DNA from: Saccharomycopsis crataegensis
Taxonomy: Eukaryota > Ascomycota > Saccharomycetes > Ascoideales > Saccharomycopsidaceae
NCBI RefSeq assembly: GCF_037102585.1
Contig: NW_027043829.1
Coordinates: forward strand, 2,852,001-2,916,000
Length of the DNA stretch: 64,000 nucleotides
Direction of reading: 5' to 3'
Part shown: positions 63,193 through 64,000 of the stretch, piece after piece
How positions within the stretch are numbered: position 1 is the first letter of the stretch
Layout: every line of letters begins with the position of its first letter
The notes under the pieces: generated by a model
The model's database searches: none
Seen by the model: only the letters and a program-made list of their open reading frames with translations
What the model was told of the DNA's origin: nothing
Translations under genes and position numbers: made by a program

Positions 63193-64000
63193 CATTATCT
63201 AAGTTTAGTTGAACACTTGCTGCACATGATTTACTACCCTCGATAAAATTTTACGAAAAACTTTGGGCGGTAAGGATTTAAGTAGCTATTATTCTATTAT
63301 TAATTGCCAATTTTTTTGTTTTTATTTTCTTCTTACACTCTTTTAGCTCGCAATTATTCCTTTTTTTAGACTTCAGTACAATTTTCAGATCTTCATAATA
63401 ATCGTTTAGCATCAGCCACTTTGATTACATATAATTCTATCCATAGAAATCCTTTCCAATAATTCCAGTCATGAAGTTTTAAATTTACTCAGGTTTGTAA
63501 AATCACTAGCTGCATTCTCATAGGATATACGAACTTCTTTAAAAATTAAAAATTCAGCCCTTATCTACTGTACTAAAGTTTGTCAAGAACCACAGACTTT
63601 TTGCTAATTCAAATTGATTATCAAATCCTCGGAACCCGAGCTGATCTAAATCTGAAGATGGTTAGTGCTTCATTTAATTTTTTTTTTCTGTTCCCAAAAG
63701 AGGAAACGTGTTTACCAAACCTACTTACACAGTGTTTCTAAAGCGAGAATCTATTTTCGCTAGTTTGTACCTAATGGCTGTTAAATGGTTCAGCTCATAT
63801 ATTATACTTATTTAAAGGTTTCTCATTACAAACCTAAGATATCGATCGAACATATTTCATATTTTCTATGTTTTTCGTGGCTCACCCATTCTTACAAACC
63901 TACAAACAGTTGTGATGATTTCAAAATAGACCCCATCAAAATATCGCAATGTTGTTGATAGTGGTTTGCGTGTGTTTTGGCCACTATAATCGATCGGAAG
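63193..64000. other. terminal spacer
   Basis: About 800 bp with no ORF or RNA gene that I can support. Confidence 0.5.

Overview
The window looks like a nuclear chromosome segment of a budding yeast (Saccharomycotina). The tRNA genes are nearly identical to Saccharomyces ones. The host genes are mostly intronless homologues of SSP120, RNH1, YNL011C, AGX1, YKR070W and a secreted phospholipase B. The mobile elements are Ty1/copia, Ty3/gypsy, Zorro-like LINE and Tc1/IS630-like families. I cannot name the species or tell whether CTG codes for Ser or Leu.

Bases 1-46,000 are a nested retroelement graveyard built around seven tRNA genes (Glu, Thr, Ala, Cys, Val, Gly, with an eighth tRNA, Ala-TGC, further right). 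Names used here: Z1 and Z2 are two LINE subfamilies; Cop-A, Cop-B and Cop-C are copia families (Cop-B is seen only as solo LTRs); Gyp-1 and Gyp-2 are gypsy families; Tc is the DNA transposon. Going away from a tRNA gene, the same layering recurs: gypsy LTR about 12 nt upstream of the tRNA, then a LINE joined to an A-run, often a second LINE joined to the poly(A) of the first, then copia elements inside the LINE. Cop-A1 (11014-15876) has identical LTRs, a perfect 5-bp target duplication and an uninterrupted 1441-codon gag-pol, so it looks young and possibly active. Gyp-1 keeps an intact pol but has lost its primer-binding site and gag N-terminus. The Tc copy at 2721-5012 has an intact DD34E transposase and long inverted repeats. 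The other copies carry stops, frameshifts or nested solo LTRs.

Bases 46,000-64,000 are ordinary host DNA: phospholipase B with a predicted intron, SSP120-like EF-hand protein, RNase H1, a CofD/YvcK-like protein, alanine:glyoxylate aminotransferase, a broken small gene, tRNA-Ala(TGC) and a HAD-family phosphatase. Long spacers between them carry faint retroelement and Tc relics.

The most interesting signals are: (1) arrays of perfect heat-shock elements, varying in number, in the Cop-A LTR just upstream of its TATA box; (2) two copia families whose primer-binding sites match tRNA anticodon arms (initiator Met and Tyr), with the Cop-A gag AUG inside the Met site; (3) gypsy LTR ends at an almost fixed 11-12 nt upstream of four tRNA genes (and 20 nt from a fifth), always divergent; (4) LINE 5' junctions abutting A-runs, giving stacked LINEs; (5) a possible tRNA-headed SINE; and (6) a tRNA-like segment built into the Cop-B LTR.
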